The notes beneath the pieces were generated by a model, which had not been told where the DNA came from, searched no databases, and saw only the letters and a program-made list of their open reading frames with translations. Shown here piece after piece: positions 15,783 to 23,691 of a DNA stretch of 38,272 nucleotides; within the stretch, counting starts at the first letter, position 1; the number at the start of each line of letters is the position of its first letter. This DNA is from Nitrospirota bacterium (lineage in GTDB: Bacteria; Nitrospirota; Thermodesulfovibrionia; Thermodesulfovibrionales; UBA1546): positions 1 to 38,272 of the forward strand of contig WPIF01000025.1 of the NCBI GenBank assembly GCA_009773185.1. Direction: 5' to 3'. A program made the translations under genes and the position numbers.

Positions 15783-16952
15783 TTAACTTCTGTTCCCATA
15801 CACCGCCCTTAGTGCCTTTTTCCTGACCACCATATCCCTGGTCCTGTCAATCACCTTTCTTTCATCTTCTCCTTTTGAAAGATTAAGCAGAATGCCCACC
15901 GCCGCCATATTCATAAGCAAGGAGGACCCCCCATAGCTTATAAAAGGCAGCGGAAGCCCTTTCGTCGGAATCATGCCTGTCACGACAAAGAAATTTATTA
16001 ATGCCTGAAGCGCTATCATTATCGAAAGGCCGAAAGACAGGTAATATACAAAACTGTCTTTGGCCTTGCTAGTGGTAGAAATCCCCTTGATAAACAGCAC
16101 AAGGAATAATGCAATGACTATTGTGGCGCCTATAAGGCCAAGTTCTTCACCAACTAATGAAAAAATAAAATCAGTATGCGTTTCCGGGAGGAACATCAAT
16201 TTTTGTTTGCTCTCGCCAAGGCCGACTCCCTTAAGCCCTCCGCTGCCCAAAGCAATAAATGACTGTATAAGCTGGAAACCGCTTCCCTGAGGGTCATCCC
16301 ATGGGTTAAGAAAAGATGTTATGCGCTTCCAGCGGTATGGTTCTTTAACAAGTTTTATTATTAAAGGAGCGGCGAACACTGTCAGGGACAACAAATACCT
16401 GAGCCTCATCCCTGAGAGAAAAAGCATTGAAAGCGTCAGGATCCCCAGGCTTACAGTTGCGCCAAAATCAGGCTGCTTAAGAAATATGACCTGAAATACG
16501 GCCATGATTCCGATAGGTTTTATAAATGATACAAAACTGTCAGTCCTGTAGTCCTGCATTGACATATACTTTGCAAGGAATATAACCATCGAAAGCTTAA
16601 CCAGTTCCGAAGGCTGAAACGTTGAAGGCCAGAGCCTTATCCACCTTCTTGCGCCGCCTGCAGATATCCCTATCCCGGGGATAAAGACGAGCACAAGGAG
16701 CAGAAAAGAGAATATGAGCAAAGGCAGTGCAAGCTTTTTTATGGCGCCGGGCTTCAGTCTATAGGCAGTAAACATAATTCCAAAACCAAGAAACATTGTA
16801 AAAAGGTGTTTCTTAAAATAAAAAAACTGGGTGATATTCTTTTTGGCCAGCGACGGGGTTACAACCGATGTCGAGCTGTATATCATGAGAGAGCCAAAGC
16901 CCACAAGTAAAACCGTTATCAGCAAAAGCCATCTGTCATATGTCTTGTGCAT
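15783..16952 (-). CDS. ftsW: septal peptidoglycan glycosyltransferase FtsW (SEDS)
   Basis: A 389-residue SEDS-family membrane protein with about ten helices. It polymerises lipid II into glycan strands at the septum together with the FtsI transpeptidase encoded in the same operon. Family motifs are clear: KQPDFGATV, the region FLPETHTDFIFSLVGEELG, and PTKGLPLPFISYGGSS near the C-terminus. The cytoplasmic tail is basic. The ATG follows the murD stop directly (TGAATG), so translation is likely coupled. Confidence 0.96.
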   Translation of the reverse strand: MHKTYDRWLLLITVLLVGFGSLMIYSSTSVVTPSLAKKNITQFFYFKKHLFTMFLGFGIMFTAYRLKPGAIKKLALPLLIFSFLLLVLVFIPGIGISAGGARRWIRLWPSTFQPSELVKLSMVIFLAKYMSMQDYRTDSFVSFIKPIGIMAVFQVIFLKQPDFGATVSLGILTLSMLFLSGMRLRYLLSLTVFAAPLIIKLVKEPYRWKRITSFLNPWDDPQGSGFQLIQSFIALGSGGLKGVGLGESKQKLMFLPETHTDFIFSLVGEELGLIGATIVIALFLVLFIKGISTTSKAKDSFVYYLSFGLSIMIALQALINFFVVTGMIPTKGLPLPFISYGGSSLLMNMAAVGILLNLSKGEDERKVIDRTRDMVVRKKALRAVYGNRS

Positions 16953-18392
16953 TCAGTTTAAATCCCCCACTATTTTTTTAAACTGCCTTCCCCTGTCCTC
17001 AAAATCCCTGAACATATCAAAGCTTGCACACGCAGGCGAAAGCAGCACCACATCCCCTCTTGATGCACACCTTCTGGAAATCATCACAGCATCTTTAAAG
17101 TTATTGGCAAATCTGGTTTCAGTCAGGTCTCCCAGGGCCTTGTTTATTTTTTCCCCTGCCTCTCCGATAAGGACAAGGGCCTTTACCCTTTCTTTTACGA
17201 GAGGCCTGAGGATAGAAAAATCGCCTGCCTTATCCCTGCCTCCTGCGATCAGGATTACAGGCGCTGAAAAACTCTCAAGTGACTTTATCACTGCCCCGAC
17301 ATTTGTGCCCTTTGAGTCATTGATATAATCCACTCCGTCAAGGTCCCTGACAAATTCAAGCCTGTGTTCAAGGCCCGGGAACTCCTTCAGGGTTTTAACA
17401 ATTGCAGCAATAGGACATTTTGCAAGGAGAGCCATGGCCGAAGCAGCCATGGCATTCTCCAGGTTGTGGACACCTTTGATTTTTATATCCGAAGCGCTTA
17501 TCAGGGGCAAGGGGTTAGGGGTTAGGGGTAAGTGAGAAAAATTACAATATAACATCCCTTTTTTGAAATAAATCCCCTCAACTTCCCTTTGACGACTAAA
17601 GTAAACAGTTTTCGGCTTTTCATTTTTCGTCTTTAACTTTTCACTTTCAACTTTCATGACTTCAGGGTCATCCGCATTAAGCACAAGGAAATCCTCTTTC
17701 TGCTGGTTCAAAAATACCCGGGCCTTTGCATCCCTGTATTCATCCATGGAATGGTGGTACCTGTCGAGATGGTCAGGCGTTATATTAAGGATAGCCGCAC
17801 CATTGGGCCTGAACTCATCTATTGACTCAAGCTGAAAACTTGATACCTCTGCAACAATGCAGTTAAGGGCTGAGAGCTGAGAGCTGAGAGCATCTTTATC
17901 CCCAACTTTTTTATATATCTCTTCTGTCAGCGCATTTCCTATATTTCCGCCAATCATAGCCTTAAACCCGCTACTTTTAACCATCTCATAAAGCAAGCTT
18001 GTAGTAGTTGATTTCCCATTCGTACCTGTTACGGCTAAAAACTCTGTGCGCTCTGCTCTCTGCCCTTTGCTCTCTCTTATTATCTGGTATGCAAGCTCGA
18101 GTTCGCCGATAATCTTTATGCCGGCATCTTTTGCCTTTTTTAAAAGCGGAATATCCAGCGGAACTCCCGGGCTTACCACTATCAAATCCGTATTCTTAAA
18201 TATCCCGTCAGGATGGCCGCCCAGTGCAAGCCCCACAGAAGGCAAAAGCCTTTCAATAAATCCTGTTAATTCCTCTTTTGATTTCTTATCAGTGACTGTC
18301 ACTTCCGCACCGCTCCTTGCAAGCAGATTGGCTGCCCCTGCACCGCTCCTTGCAAGCCCGAATATGAGTATTTTTTTGCCTTTTATTTCCAT
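16953..18392 (-). CDS. murD: UDP-N-acetylmuramoylalanine--D-glutamate ligase MurD
   Basis: A 479-residue Mur ligase adding D-glutamate to UDP-MurNAc-L-Ala. The UDP-binding loop FGLARSGAGAANLL is near 11-24, the ATP P-loop GTNGKSTT at 123-130 and TPDHLDRY at 205-212. It is about 40 residues longer than E. coli MurD (438), and four low-complexity insertions account for much of that: about 107-116, 168-175, 247-262 and 286-298. Each is encoded by a different heptamer tandem repeat and lies outside the visible catalytic motifs. The stop abuts ftsW. Frame and catalytic residues are intact, so it is probably functional. Confidence 0.96.
   Translation of the reverse strand: MEIKGKKILIFGLARSGAGAANLLARSGAEVTVTDKKSKEELTGFIERLLPSVGLALGGHPDGIFKNTDLIVVSPGVPLDIPLLKKAKDAGIKIIGELELAYQIIRESKGQRAERTEFLAVTGTNGKSTTTSLLYEMVKSSGFKAMIGGNIGNALTEEIYKKVGDKDALSSQLSALNCIVAEVSSFQLESIDEFRPNGAAILNITPDHLDRYHHSMDEYRDAKARVFLNQQKEDFLVLNADDPEVMKVESEKLKTKNEKPKTVYFSRQREVEGIYFKKGMLYCNFSHLPLTPNPLPLISASDIKIKGVHNLENAMAASAMALLAKCPIAAIVKTLKEFPGLEHRLEFVRDLDGVDYINDSKGTNVGAVIKSLESFSAPVILIAGGRDKAGDFSILRPLVKERVKALVLIGEAGEKINKALGDLTETRFANNFKDAVMISRRCASRGDVVLLSPACASFDMFRDFEDRGRQFKKIVGDLN
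17504..17531. repeat. heptamer tandem repeat GGGGYWA inside murD
   Basis: Four contiguous units: GGGGCAA, GGGGTTA twice, GGGGTAA. It encodes LPLTPNPLPL in the MurD middle domain. Confidence 0.75.
17617..17658. repeat. degenerate heptamer repeat TTTTCAY-type inside murD
   Basis: Six degenerate 7-bp units (TTTTCAT, TTTTCGT, CTTTAAC, TTTTCAC, TTTCAAC, TTTCATG). It encodes a Lys/Glu-rich stretch at about 247-262 of MurD. Confidence 0.55.
17869..17889. repeat. heptamer tandem repeat GCTGAGA inside murD
   Basis: Three exact copies followed by GC. It encodes LSSQLSAL near MurD residues 168-175. Confidence 0.75.
18042..18076. repeat. degenerate heptamer repeat CYCTYTG inside murD
   Basis: Five units (CTCTGTG, CGCTCTG, CTCTCTG, CCCTTTG, CTCTCTC). 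It encodes ESKGQRAERTE just before the strand leading to the MurD P-loop. Confidence 0.6.
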
Positions 18393-18396
18393 ATCC

Positions 18397-19629
18397 TTAA
18401 CTGAAAAGCCCGGGAGCCCTGAAGGCCTCAGCCCTTATGCTTTTCTGCTCTCCTTTTTTACCGCTCTTCTTCGCTTCAGCGCCTTTACGTTTCCGGCCTT
18501 CCGCCACTGTTGCCTGGGCCTTCTTTGATTTTTTCTTTGCTAAGGCCTTTGCATACTTTGATTTATTACCTCTGGATTTTTTTTTGCAGGCTGTCTTTCC
18601 GGCAGGCTTCGTGTAATCCGCTTTTGTAAAGTAAATAACCGGCTGCCCGTCGCTTGCTATGACATCAAAACCTTTTCCCTCCAGCTGTTCTGCTTCATCC
18701 CACAGCATCTTTCTGCTTGGCGCTCCCAGAATAGCAACGATTACTGTCTCGCCTTCTCTTTTCCCTGCATATACAAAGCAATGCCGTGCCAATCTTGTGT
18801 ATCCTGTCTTGCCGCCGACTGCTCCTTCATCAGACCACAAAAGCTTGTTCGTATTCTCAAGTGAGATTGTCCTGCCCTCAGATGTTGAAATATCTGCTTC
18901 TCTGGTGCCGATAATCTCCCTTATCACCGGATATTTGAGGGCGTGCCTGAGTATTTTCGCAAGGTCGTATGCTGTTATCTGCTGGCCTTTCCCGGGAAGC
19001 CCTGTTGCATTTATAAACTTTGTGTCAGACGCGCCAACCGCAGCAATTTTCCTGTTCATAAGTTCCACGAACTTTTCTTCCGAGCCGGCAACATGTTCTG
19101 CAAGCGCGAAGGCAGCGCCATTGGCTGACCTCAGAAGCGCAGCATAAAGCAGTGTCTCGACAGTCACGGTCTCGCCTGCCTTAAATCTGGTCCCTTTTAT
19201 CGAGGGCACTTCTGCCGCCATCCCGCTTATTGTTACAGTTTCATTCAGCCGGGCCCTGTCAAGCACGACCATTGCTGTCACAAGTTTTGTTGTGCTTGCA
19301 GGAGGCAGCTTTAGATTGGGATTTTTCGCAAAAAGGACCCTGCCGGTAGAATCCTCCATTGCCAGCGCAGCCTTTGATTTTATTTCATCTGCAGAAGAGG
19401 AGGTGACAAGTAACAAGTGACAAGTGACAAGTAAAAGAAACAATGAGAGGATATGGTATTTGAGCGGTTTTATTTTGCCGATATTCCGACAACCCCCTAA
19501 GTCCCCCTTTGTTAAGGGGGATTTAAGGGGGTTGTGAGGCAAAATACCTCGGAGGGCGATAGCCCGAGAATGAGCGAAAATGCTATATCCTCTCCTAACA
19601 ATAAGGTTTATCTGAGAGTACCTTTTCAT
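18397..19629 (-). CDS. D-alanyl-D-alanine carboxypeptidase (DacF/PBP5 type)
   Basis: A 410-residue penicillin-binding protein trimming the terminal D-Ala of peptidoglycan stems. The triad motifs are S112-T-T-K115, S168-A-N170 and K274-T-G. A hydrophobic signal region lies at about 60-80 (ending TSSSA). The ATG at 19629 has GAGG overlapping the mraY end, so it is the natural start, but codons 13-62 are a palindromic element read in frame, and the second half of the signal peptide is encoded by a heptamer repeat. The C-terminus (341-410) is extremely rich in Lys, Arg and Ala in place of the usual amphipathic anchor. It sits between mraY and murD, an unusual place for this gene. Confidence 0.88.
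   Translation of the reverse strand: MKRYSQINLIVRRGYSIFAHSRAIALRGILPHNPLKSPLTKGDLGGCRNIGKIKPLKYHILSLFLLLVTCHLLLVTSSSADEIKSKAALAMEDSTGRVLFAKNPNLKLPPASTTKLVTAMVVLDRARLNETVTISGMAAEVPSIKGTRFKAGETVTVETLLYAALLRSANGAAFALAEHVAGSEEKFVELMNRKIAAVGASDTKFINATGLPGKGQQITAYDLAKILRHALKYPVIREIIGTREADISTSEGRTISLENTNKLLWSDEGAVGGKTGYTRLARHCFVYAGKREGETVIVAILGAPSRKMLWDEAEQLEGKGFDVIASDGQPVIYFTKADYTKPAGKTACKKKSRGNKSKYAKALAKKKSKKAQATVAEGRKRKGAEAKKSGKKGEQKSIRAEAFRAPGLFS
19403..19437. repeat. heptamer tandem repeat GTGACAA in the dacF signal peptide
   Basis: Units GTGACAA, GTAACAA, GTGACAA, GTGACAA, then GTAAAAG. On the coding strand it reads LLLVTCHLLLVT, part of the hydrophobic core of the carboxypeptidase signal peptide. 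Confidence 0.85.
19445..19594 (-). repeat. palindromic junction element, copy 3 (inside the dacF 5' end)
   Basis: A 150-bp imperfect palindrome with 17-nt outer arms (GAGAGGATAT at both ends; 15 of 17 pair). It shares TGAGCGG, TATTTTGCC, GGCAAAAT and CGAGAATGAGCG with copies 1 and 2. It is read in frame as codons 13-62 of the carboxypeptidase gene. Relative to copy 2 there is one extra A near the left end, which shifts the last codons. Confidence 0.8.
19490..19534. repeat. nested CCCCC/GGGGG palindrome within copy 3
   Basis: An inverted repeat CAACCCCC...GGGGGTTG containing a second pair CCCCCTT/AAGGGGG. It replaces the short loop present in copies 1 and 2. In frame it reads NPLKSPLTKGDLGG, a peptide I recognise as a common product of this dispersed repeat type when it lies in annotated genes. 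Confidence 0.7.
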
Positions 19630-19631
19630 TA

Positions 19632-20714
19632 TTACCTCAATTTCAAGGTTGCAAGGCTCAAAAGAGCCAGCATTATCCCCACTATCCAGAACCTGACTAT
19701 AACCTTCGGCTCAGGCCATCCCTTCAGTTCAAAGTGGTGGTGTATCGGAGCCATCCTGAATATCCTTTTGCCTGTAAGTTTAAATGACGAAACCTGAAGC
19801 ACAACTGAAAGCGTCTCTATAACGAATATTCCTCCGACAACCGCAAGCACTATTTCATGTTTTGTTATTACAGCAAGCGTCCCGAGCGAACCGCCGAGCG
19901 AGAGTGAACCGACATCTCCCATGAAGACATCGGCAGGGTATGAGTTATACCAGAGAAAACCAAGGGATGCTCCGAGCATGGCGCCGCAAAGCACGGTCAA
20001 CTCTCCCGTGCCCGGAAGATACAGTACCTGCAGATACTGTGAGAACTTAAAATTACCCGAGATATAAACGAGAATGCCTGTTGCAAGCACTGCAATCCCG
20101 ACAAGCCCTATGGCAAGGCCGTCAATGCCGTCAGTGAGATTAACCGCATTAGAGGATCCTACAATAACAACAACAGAAAAAGGGATATAAAACCACCCCA
20201 AGTCAAAAAGCCATTTTTTGAAAAAAGGGACGCTCAGGACAGCGCTGAAAGGGTCCTTTGGATTCATATAAAGGAACATGCCTATCATTAAGGCAAGCAA
20301 TATCTGCGCCCCGAACTTATAGCAGGCGCGTAAACCTTTGGAATCCTTTTTTATAATCTTGAGATAATCATCAATAAACCCTATGGCGCCAAAGCCCACG
20401 ATAGAGAAGGACATTACCCATATATATGCATTCGTAAGGTCGCCCCACAATAAAATAGTGCTGAGTATGGAGATGATTATAAGCACGCCGCCCATAGTCG
20501 GCGTTCCTGTCTTTCCTAAATGTGTCTGCGGCCCGTCATCTCTTATATGCTGGGTGACGCTGAACCTCCTGAGCCTTTTTATAACACTGGGGCCGAGTAT
20601 AAATGTGATAAGCATCGCGGTAATCACCGCAAGGGCGGTCCTGAATGTTATGTACCTGAAAACATTCAGAGGAGAAAACCAGTCATGCAATTTATAAAGA
20701 AGGCTATACAGCAT
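19632..20714 (-). CDS. mraY: phospho-N-acetylmuramoyl-pentapeptide transferase MraY
   Basis: A 360-residue polytopic membrane enzyme that makes lipid I by moving phospho-MurNAc-pentapeptide to undecaprenyl phosphate. The start at 20714 is chosen because it restores the family N-terminus ([19 protein letters not shown]) and the exact E. coli length of 360; the frame continues upstream only inside murF. The catalytic aspartate pair is in FIDDYLK (115-116), with [10 protein letters not shown] and [12 protein letters not shown] further on and a C-terminal HHHFE motif. The start overlaps the murF 3' end by 11 bp. The next gene, the carboxypeptidase, begins 2 bp after the stop. Confidence 0.97.
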   Translation of the reverse strand: MLYSLLYKLHDWFSPLNVFRYITFRTALAVITAMLITFILGPSVIKRLRRFSVTQHIRDDGPQTHLGKTGTPTMGGVLIIISILSTILLWGDLTNAYIWVMSFSIVGFGAIGFIDDYLKIIKKDSKGLRACYKFGAQILLALMIGMFLYMNPKDPFSAVLSVPFFKKWLFDLGWFYIPFSVVVIVGSSNAVNLTDGIDGLAIGLVGIAVLATGILVYISGNFKFSQYLQVLYLPGTGELTVLCGAMLGASLGFLWYNSYPADVFMGDVGSLSLGGSLGTLAVITKHEIVLAVVGGIFVIETLSVVLQVSSFKLTGKRIFRMAPIHHHFELKGWPEPKVIVRFWIVGIMLALLSLATLKLR

Positions 20715-22092
20715 TTCCCGTTCCTTTATTTGTTTGTAAAACCTTTTCCATGCCCATTCCCCTTGAGCCCTTAACAAGCACAGTGTCATCTTCCCTGCAA
20801 ATACCTGTAAGTATTTCCCCTGCCTCCAATGCCGTAGCTGCACGGAAGGACTGCCCTCCCTTTTCAGCAAACAGGGATTCTGCTTCTGCCATCAGGGGGC
20901 CAACCGCAATAAAAATATCTATTGGAAGTTTCGACATCCATTCGCCCAGCTTTCTGTGCGCCTCTTCAGCATAGGAACCCAGTTCAAGCATATCTCCAAG
21001 AACAGCAATAGCCCTGGCTTTTCTCAGCCTTACAAGCTCCTTCACTGCCTCTTCCATGGATGCAGGGTTTGCATTATACACATCGCTTATCACTGTTGCC
21101 CCGAACAGCTCTTTAATCTCAAGCCTCATCGGAACGCCTTTAAACGATTCAATGCCGGCCTTTATGGACTGAAGGTCAATATTGAATATAGCTCCCACAG
21201 ATGCAGCGGCAAGTGTATTATAGATGTTAAATGTCCCTGGTATTTTCAGGTTTATTTCTACCTCACGCCCTGCGCCAAGGCACAGCAGAAAATCAGAGCC
21301 CCTGTCCCTGACATTAATATCCCTTGCAAATATATCAGCCTTATTTTCTATCCCGAATGTAACAACCTTCCCGTGATACATTGAAAGACCCTGCATAAGA
21401 AATGCATCGTCTGCGCTTACTGCGACCCCCTTCACAGTATCCAGAAGCTCAAGCTTTGTGTTTCTCACAGCCTCAATGCTCCCGAACCCTTCAAGATGCC
21501 CCGGGCCTATGTTTGTCACAACCCCATAATCAGGCACAGCAATCCCGCACAGCTCTTTTATGTCTCCCTGAGCGCTTGCACCCATCTCAAGAACAATCAT
21601 TTCATCCTCGTCACCGAGTTTTGTCAGGCTCAACGGAAGGCCTATATGGTTATTAAGGTTCCCTGTATTCTTAAGAACCCTGTATCTCGTGCCCAGAATA
21701 GATGCGATTAATTCCTTTGTCGTTGTCTTGCCGTTTGTGCCTGTTATGCCGATAACAGGTATGTTGCTTCTCATGCGCATATAGTGCGCAATATCCTGAA
21801 GCGCATTCAGCGTGTTTTTTACATAGATTATTATCTTTCCCCTCAGAGGTTCTGCAGGAGGAAAATTCACCAGTGCGCCGCTTCCTTTTTCAAGGGCCTT
21901 ATAAAGAAAATCGTGGCCGTCATATTTTGAGCCCCTCAGTGCAATAAACAGTTCACCCTCCCTTATCGCCCTGGAATCTATGGATACACCTGTAAAGGCA
22001 TGGAAATTACCGTTGCCGTAAACAACCTTCCCGCCTGTGGCCTTAATGATATCTTCGACTGTTAAAGTTCCCATAACCTCTATCTCAAACAT
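20704..22092 (-). CDS. murF: UDP-MurNAc-tripeptide--D-alanyl-D-alanine ligase MurF
   Basis: A 462-residue Mur ligase adding the D-Ala-D-Ala made by Ddl. The P-loop [11 protein letters not shown] starts at about 117. [16 protein letters not shown] is the MurF/MurE-type substrate-binding N-terminal domain, and [12 protein letters not shown] marks the C-terminal domain. The ATG at 22092 overlaps the murE stop (ATGTTTGA), which supports it; an in-frame ATG six codons later is the alternative. The C-terminus overlaps mraY. Confidence 0.95.
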   Translation of the reverse strand: MFEIEVMGTLTVEDIIKATGGKVVYGNGNFHAFTGVSIDSRAIREGELFIALRGSKYDGHDFLYKALEKGSGALVNFPPAEPLRGKIIIYVKNTLNALQDIAHYMRMRSNIPVIGITGTNGKTTTKELIASILGTRYRVLKNTGNLNNHIGLPLSLTKLGDEDEMIVLEMGASAQGDIKELCGIAVPDYGVVTNIGPGHLEGFGSIEAVRNTKLELLDTVKGVAVSADDAFLMQGLSMYHGKVVTFGIENKADIFARDINVRDRGSDFLLCLGAGREVEINLKIPGTFNIYNTLAAASVGAIFNIDLQSIKAGIESFKGVPMRLEIKELFGATVISDVYNANPASMEEAVKELVRLRKARAIAVLGDMLELGSYAEEAHRKLGEWMSKLPIDIFIAVGPLMAEAESLFAEKGGQSFRAATALEAGEILTGICREDDTVLVKGSRGMGMEKVLQTNKGTGNAV

Positions 22093-23602
22093 TTTTAGTT
22101 CTGTCTCTTATTGTGTCCTCAAGCGCTTCCCTGTCGCTGAATTTATGCCTTATGCCCTTTATCTCCTGATAATCCTCATGTCCCTTCCCGGCAACAAGCA
22201 ATATATCCCCTGCCTCAGCGAGTTTTACGGCTTTTATTATGGCCTCTCTCCTGTCCGGTTCGATGACATAGTTCCTTCGTGAGGCCCCTGATTCTATCTC
22301 CTTTATTATCTCTCCAGGATCTTCATCTCTGGGGTTGTCAGAAGTAATAACAACATAATCGCTGAGGCTTGTTGCTATCTTCCCCATTACAGGCCTTTTC
22401 CCTTTGTCCCTGTTTCCGCCGCAACCAAAAACAGTGATAATGCGTTGTTGTCTGACTTCTGACTTCTGACTCCTGGCTTCTGAACTTTTCATGAGCTCCC
22501 TTGCCGTGTATATCAGCCTTTCGAGCGCATCTTCTGTATGCGCATAATCAACTATGCACAGGAAGTCCTGTCCTGCGTCAACCTTTTCAAATCTGCCTTT
22601 CACGGAACTCATTTTTCTTATGCCGTCAATTATCACATCCCACGGGACATTGAGGCTGACGGCAGCGCCTGCTGCGGAAAGTATGTTGTAGACATTGTGC
22701 ATTCCTGCCAGGGGAGACTTGACAGCATGAATTCTGTCTCCGAATTTAATATCTATAACAAGCCCTTCAAAGGAGTCTTTTATATTCACCGCAGCCATGT
22801 CTGCGCCGGCTTCGAGCCCGTATGTAAGTACCTTCCCGCTGATATCCCCTATTAATTTTCTTCCCCAGACATCATCATAATTTATTACAGAAGTCCCCTC
22901 TGTTAAGAGAATCTCTTTGAATAATCTTTCTTTTGCCCTGAAATAATCCTCCATTGTCGCGTGAAAATCCAGGTGGTCCCTCGTCAGATTTGTGAAAACT
23001 GCCACATCAAAATTCGTATAATCAACACGCCGTTGTGCAAGGGCATGTGATGACACCTCTGTTACAACATGACTGCACCCCGCTAAAAGCATCTCACTCA
23101 GCATAGCCTGAAATTCAGGGGCTTCGGGCGTAGTATGAGGCGCATCATAATGCCTGTCTTTCACAATGTAATTGATTGTGCCTATGAGGCCGACCTCTTT
23201 CCCCCATGCCTCCAGTATCGATTTAAGCAGATAGGTCGTAGTTGTTTTGCCATTTGTGCCTGTGACACCTGTTATTGCCAGTTCATCAGAAGGCCTTTCA
23301 TAAAAATTGTTGGAAATATATGCCAGGGCCTTTCTGCTGTCATTGACTTTAATGGCAGTCAGCTTATTGCTGTCAGTTTTCAGCTCACTGCCGGTTACCT
23401 TTTCATACACTACGGCTGCTGCACCTCGTTTAACGGCGTCATTGATAAAGCCATGGCCGTCAACCTTTTCCCCTTTCATGGCGACAAAAACATCCCCCTG
23501 TTTAACCTTCCTTGAATCATAGGCAACCCCTATGACATCAATATCAGCGCTGCCTGTTATCTCTTTTATCTCCATATCTTTTATAAGCACCTTAAATTTC
23601 AT
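22085..23602 (-). CDS. murE: UDP-MurNAc-dipeptide--meso-diaminopimelate ligase MurE
   Basis: A 505-residue Mur ligase that adds the third stem residue. The P-loop TGTNGKTT is near 114-121. The motif SDNPRDEDP contains DNPR, which in this family selects meso-diaminopimelate, so the wall is of the Gram-negative type. The start at 23602 (MKFKVLIKDM) is preferred over an ATG seven codons upstream, because those codons are A/T-rich repeat. About 13 residues before VFGCGGNRDKGKRP (SEARSQKSEVRQQ) are encoded by a heptamer repeat and are absent from E. coli MurE. The 3' end overlaps murF. Confidence 0.95.
   Translation of the reverse strand: MKFKVLIKDMEIKEITGSADIDVIGVAYDSRKVKQGDVFVAMKGEKVDGHGFINDAVKRGAAAVVYEKVTGSELKTDSNKLTAIKVNDSRKALAYISNNFYERPSDELAITGVTGTNGKTTTTYLLKSILEAWGKEVGLIGTINYIVKDRHYDAPHTTPEAPEFQAMLSEMLLAGCSHVVTEVSSHALAQRRVDYTNFDVAVFTNLTRDHLDFHATMEDYFRAKERLFKEILLTEGTSVINYDDVWGRKLIGDISGKVLTYGLEAGADMAAVNIKDSFEGLVIDIKFGDRIHAVKSPLAGMHNVYNILSAAGAAVSLNVPWDVIIDGIRKMSSVKGRFEKVDAGQDFLCIVDYAHTEDALERLIYTARELMKSSEARSQKSEVRQQRIITVFGCGGNRDKGKRPVMGKIATSLSDYVVITSDNPRDEDPGEIIKEIESGASRRNYVIEPDRREAIIKAVKLAEAGDILLVAGKGHEDYQEIKGIRHKFSDREALEDTIRDRTKNV
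22451..22485. repeat. heptamer tandem repeat TCTGACT inside murE
   Basis: Three exact units TCTGACT, then CCTGGCT and TCTGAAC. It encodes the charged loop immediately before the conserved VFGCGG strand of MurE. Confidence 0.85.
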
Positions 23603-23612
23603 CCCAATTAAA

Positions 23613-23689
23613 TCAAAAATCAAAATTCAAAGATAATTTTAAATTTTGCCCTGAAATTTCTAATTTTGAATTTTGCATTTTAAATTTTC
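23613..23689. repeat. A/T-rich degenerate heptamer repeats between ftsI and murE
   Basis: Units such as TCAAAAA, TCAAAAT, TCAAAGA and, further on, AATTTTG twice, CATTTTA, AATTTTC follow a 7-bp period. They fill nearly all of the 89-bp gap between the ftsI stop and the murE start. Confidence 0.65.
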
Positions 23690-23691
23690 CC

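Noticed and set aside
20715-20870. A 52-residue N-terminal extension of MraY
   Set aside because: It lies wholly within murF in another frame; the shorter start gives the standard 360 residues.
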